Shown piece by piece: positions 6,338 through 8,184 of a stretch of 8,184 bases of DNA (position 1 is the first letter of the stretch; every line of letters starts with the position of its first letter). The position numbers were made by a program, and so were the translations under genes. Under the pieces are notes generated by a model. It was given only the letters and a program-made list of their open reading frames with translations, was not told the DNA's origin and searched no databases. The stretch is from Acholeplasmataceae bacterium (lineage in GTDB: Bacteria; Bacillota; Negativicutes; Acidaminococcales; Acidaminococcaceae): assembly GCA_012719555.1 (NCBI GenBank), contig JAAYAE010000273.1, positions 1 to 8,184 on the forward strand, given 5' to 3'.

Positions 6338-6471
6338 CTTTTTCTTGGAGATTGTTTTATAATAACATGGTTTCCTAATTTCATACCCGATGGGATAATT
6401 TCTCTTCGCTATTTTATAGAGCGGGCAAGAGTGCAGGGAATAAAATACTGGAAGGGTTGTGAGTAGCGAGT
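6338..6471 (+). other. Intergenic region before uppP, no clear signal
   Basis: 134 bp containing a perfect TATAAT (6358-6363) but no convincing -35 box at 16-18 bp. No good terminator for the Nudix gene was found. The small CCC/GGG and CGCT/AGCG pairings present are too short to call. The promoter for uppP is therefore unresolved. Confidence 0.4.
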
Positions 6472-7275
6472 ATGGATCAGAATTTAATTGCTGTTTTACT
6501 TGGCATAATTGAGGGATTAACGGAGTTCTTGCCGGTTTCCTCTACAGGACATATGATAATTGTAGGACATGTTTTGGGATTTGAAGGTAACGTAGCTACC
6601 ATTTTTGAGATAGTTATTCAACTGGGAGCTATCTTGTCGGTACTTGTTTTGTATAAAGACAAGTTTTTGCATTTTCTCACAAAAGAGGGCTGGCAAGTCA
6701 ATCGTGGATTAAGCGGCATTCATATAGCGGCCGGAATAGTACCAACAATGCTTTTTGCCTATTTGGTACATTCTTTTATACAAGCACATTTATTTTCGCC
6801 GTTTACAGTTGCTATTGGACTAGTCTTAGGGGCCATTTTGATGTTTTGTGCGGAACGCCATATTACGGGACGAGAAGAATATCTAGTTAATGATGTTGAC
6901 AAAATAACAGTAAAACAAGCTACTTTAATTGGGTTTTTTCAATTTTTATCTTTATGGCCAGGATTTTCCCGTAGTGGATCTACTATAGGGGGAGCTCTTT
7001 TTGTTGGTGTGTCAAGAAAAGCTGCTGCTGATTTTTCTTTTATTATGGCAGTGCCTGTTATGTTTGTGGCCTGCATATATGAACTTCTTAAAAACATGAA
7101 AATGCTTAATGCAGGAGATTTTCAGATGCTTGGCATAGGATTTGTCGTAGCATTTATAGTTGCATATTATTCTATTGTGTGGTTCATGAGTTTCTTAAAC
7201 AAGTCCACCCTGACTTCGTTTGCGGTATATAGAGTGCTGCTGGCAGCGGTGACTTTGTGGTACTTCTACATGTAA
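6472..7275 (+). CDS. uppP: Undecaprenyl-diphosphate phosphatase UppP (BacA)
   Basis: Integral membrane enzyme that dephosphorylates undecaprenyl diphosphate to recycle the lipid carrier for peptidoglycan and envelope glycans; extra copies give bacitracin resistance. The 267-residue, multi-pass hydrophobic protein has the N-terminal active-site block EGLTEFLPVSSTGH (14-27, with E14, E18, S24, H27 matching E. coli E17, E21, S27, H30) and the PGFSRSGST block (163-171) with the catalytic Arg R167. Long stretches read closely like the E. coli protein, consistent with a diderm Firmicute or with transfer. ATG 6472 is fixed by family alignment and an in-frame TGA 12 bases upstream. Its ribosome binding site is weak (GAGTAGCGAG; the better GAAGGG is 15 bases away). 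No operon partner is evident and no terminator was recognised before the tRNA promoter. Confidence 0.95.
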   Translation: MDQNLIAVLLGIIEGLTEFLPVSSTGHMIIVGHVLGFEGNVATIFEIVIQLGAILSVLVLYKDKFLHFLTKEGWQVNRGLSGIHIAAGIVPTMLFAYLVHSFIQAHLFSPFTVAIGLVLGAILMFCAERHITGREEYLVNDVDKITVKQATLIGFFQFLSLWPGFSRSGSTIGGALFVGVSRKAAADFSFIMAVPVMFVACIYELLKNMKMLNAGDFQMLGIGFVVAFIVAYYSIVWFMSFLNKSTLTSFAVYRVLLAAVTLWYFYM

Positions 7276-7309
7276 GTGTAAAATTTATTACTGATTTTAA
7301 TAAAAAGTA

Positions 7310-7338
7310 TTGACAACTGGTTGCTCATCCTATATACT
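7310..7338 (+). promoter_or_regulatory. Sigma-A promoter of the tRNA operon
   Basis: Perfect TTGACA (7310-7315), a 17-bp spacer and TATACT (7333-7338), preceded by an A/T-rich stretch that could act as an UP element. The predicted start near 7345 lies about 14 nt before the first tRNA. It may also feed tuf by readthrough. Confidence 0.88.
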
Positions 7339-7358
7339 AATCACGTTACTGATGAGAC

Positions 7359-7434
<76 letters not shown>

Positions 7435-7454
7435 ATTTCATCATAACTTTTTTT

Positions 7455-7539
7455 GGAGAGGTTCCCGAGTGGCTAAAGGGAGCAGACTGTAAATCTGCCG
7501 GTTTCACCTTCGTTGGTTCGAATCCAACCCTCTCCACCA
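7455..7539 (+). tRNA. tRNA-Tyr (anticodon GTA)
   Basis: Type II tRNA of 85 nt with a long variable arm: acceptor GGAGAGG/CCTCTCC, anticodon stem GCAGA/TCTGC with loop CTGTAAA (GTA at 7489-7491), T loop TTCGAAT and encoded CCA. A T7 run (7448-7454) directly abuts its 5' end. Confidence 0.97.
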
Positions 7540-7571
7540 ATCTTTTGTTTCCTTTAGTCTTCATTTTTTAT

Positions 7572-7647
<76 letters not shown>

Positions 7648-7649
7648 TT

Positions 7650-7725
7650 GCTGATGTAGCTCAGTCGGTAGAGCGTATCCTTGGTAAGGATAAGGTCACC
7701 AGTTCAATCCTGGTCATTAGCTCCA
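7650..7725 (+). tRNA. tRNA-Thr (anticodon GGT)
   Basis: Acceptor GCTGATG/CATTAGC (one G-U), D stem GCTC/GAGC, anticodon stem TATCC/GGATA with loop TTGGTAA (GGT at 7683-7685), T loop TTCAATC and encoded CCA. Only two bases separate it from the preceding tRNA-fMet. Reads ACC and ACT. Confidence 0.97.
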
Positions 7726-7740
7726 TCACTGTTATTATAA

Positions 7741-7817
7741 GGCGGCGTAGCTCAGTTGGCTAGAGCAGTCGGTTCATACCCGGCCTGTCCGCGGTTCAAA
7801 TCCGTGCGCCGCCACCA
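7741..7817 (+). tRNA. Elongator tRNA-Met (anticodon CAT)
   Basis: Acceptor GGCGGCG/CGCCGCC fully paired, D stem GCTC/GAGC, anticodon stem GTCGG/CCGGC with loop TTCATAC (CAT at 7775-7777), T loop TTCAAAT and encoded CCA. The paired 1-72 position excludes an initiator. The GGTTCATACCCG core resembles B. subtilis elongator tRNA-Met rather than the lysidine-modified tRNA-Ile2, although all share CAT. Confidence 0.92.
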
Positions 7818-7826
7818 AACTATCAT

Positions 7827-7849
7827 AAACCTCTTATCGGGGTTTTTTT
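7827..7849 (+). terminator. Terminator after the tRNA operon
   Basis: AAACCTC (7827-7833) pairs with GGGGTTT (7839-7845) with one G-U and a five-base loop, within a T7 tract (7843-7849). It lies 10 bases after the last tRNA CCA and before tuf, so tuf needs readthrough or its own promoter. Confidence 0.75.
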
Positions 7850-7889
7850 ATTTATCTATTTTTGTAGTTGGTCGCACAATAGATAAATA
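7849..7889 (+). repeat. 12-bp perfect inverted repeat in tuf leader
   Basis: TATTTATCTATT (7849-7860) is exactly complementary to AATAGATAAATA (7878-7889) around a 17-base spacer that is richer in G and C. It begins on the last T of the tRNA terminator. It could be an RNA hairpin in a readthrough transcript or a DNA operator for tuf. No known element is recognised. Confidence 0.7.
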
Positions 7890-7897
7890 GTTAAAAT
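7868..7897 (+). promoter_or_regulatory. Weak candidate promoter for tuf
   Basis: TTGGTC (7868-7873), an 18-bp spacer and TAAAAT (7892-7897). The -35 box is poor. It is listed because the tRNA terminator precedes tuf and this is the best pair found before the ATG; the right arm of the inverted repeat would fall in its spacer. Confidence 0.3.
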
Positions 7898-7932
7898 AAA
7901 AAATACACAAAATACGTAGGGAGGTATTTAAA

Positions 7933-8184
7933 ATGGCTAAACAAAAATTTCAAAGAACAAAACCTCATGCTAACATTGGTACCATCGGTCACGTTGATCA
8001 CGGCAAGACCACATTGACTGCTGCTATTACTAAGGTGTTGGCAGCTCAAGGCGGCGCTACATTCATGGATTATAACATGATTGATAAGGCTCCTGAGGAA
8101 AGAGAACGTGGTATTACCATTAATACATCCCACGTTGAATACGAAACAAAAACTCGCCACTATGCACATGTTGACTGCCCGGGC
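7933..8184 (+). CDS. tuf: Elongation factor Tu, 3'-truncated by window edge
   Basis: GTPase that carries aminoacyl-tRNA to the ribosomal A site. The first 84 residues are visible out of about 395. They contain the G1 P-loop GHVDHGKT (19-26), the switch I/G2 segment ERGITI (58-63, T62) and the start of G3, DCPG (81-84). ATG 7933 is preceded by AGGGAGGT (7918-7925) about eight bases upstream, as expected for a highly expressed gene. The N-terminus MAKQKFQRTKPHANIGTIGH is standard for the family. It lies downstream of a five-tRNA operon, separated by a terminator and an inverted repeat. It is probably followed by the secE-nusG-rplK region in the full genome, though that is outside this window. 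Confidence 0.97.
   Translation, partial: MAKQKFQRTKPHANIGTIGHVDHGKTTLTAAITKVLAAQGGATFMDYNMIDKAPEERERGITINTSHVEYETKTRHYAHVDCPG

Overview
This window looks like a low-to-moderate GC Firmicute chromosome, most plausibly a Negativicute (diderm, Acidaminococcaceae- or Veillonella-like). The clues are a SigH closely matching the Bacillus/Clostridia type, the order cysS-mrnC-thyX-rlmB-sigH, a ThyX with a clostridial-style Cys-rich tail, and an UppP that reads more like the E. coli protein than like monoderm homologues. The taxonomic call is inference from remembered sequences. All genes lie on the + strand.

Layout. Positions 1-3096 are a compact translation and nucleotide module: cysS (5' end outside the window), mrnC (4-bp overlap if its second GTG is used), thyX and rlmB, closed by a strong terminator. 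Then comes a 212-bp gap where related genomes usually carry yacP. Here it holds only an 11-codon ORF with a good ribosome binding site, a near-consensus sigma-A promoter and a leader hairpin. sigH follows (3309-4058) with an extra C-terminal tail of about 30 residues. After a probable terminator, a near-perfect sigma-H promoter, overlapped by a sigma-A-like one, precedes a small P-loop ATPase resembling BrxF of BREX-3 systems. That gene sits 10 bp ahead of pfkA. A terminator-like hairpin directly abuts the ribosome binding site of a zinc-ribbon Nudix hydrolase gene. uppP (undecaprenyl-diphosphate phosphatase) follows after a 134-bp spacer.

The last kilobase is a five-tRNA operon, Thr(TGT)-Tyr(GTA)-fMet(CAT)-Thr(GGT)-Met(CAT), with a consensus sigma-A promoter and a terminator. 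A leader with a 12-bp perfect inverted repeat then leads into tuf (EF-Tu), which runs off the window. The order recalls the E. coli thrU-tyrU-glyT-thrT-tufB operon.

Most genes are housekeeping: tRNA charging, rRNA processing and methylation, dTMP synthesis, glycolysis, cell-wall lipid recycling and elongation. The most interesting spot is 4059-4662, where an orphan BrxF-like ATPase appears to be driven by the sigma factor encoded next door and to be co-transcribed with phosphofructokinase. No BREX partner genes, mobile element or CRISPR array is visible in the window.
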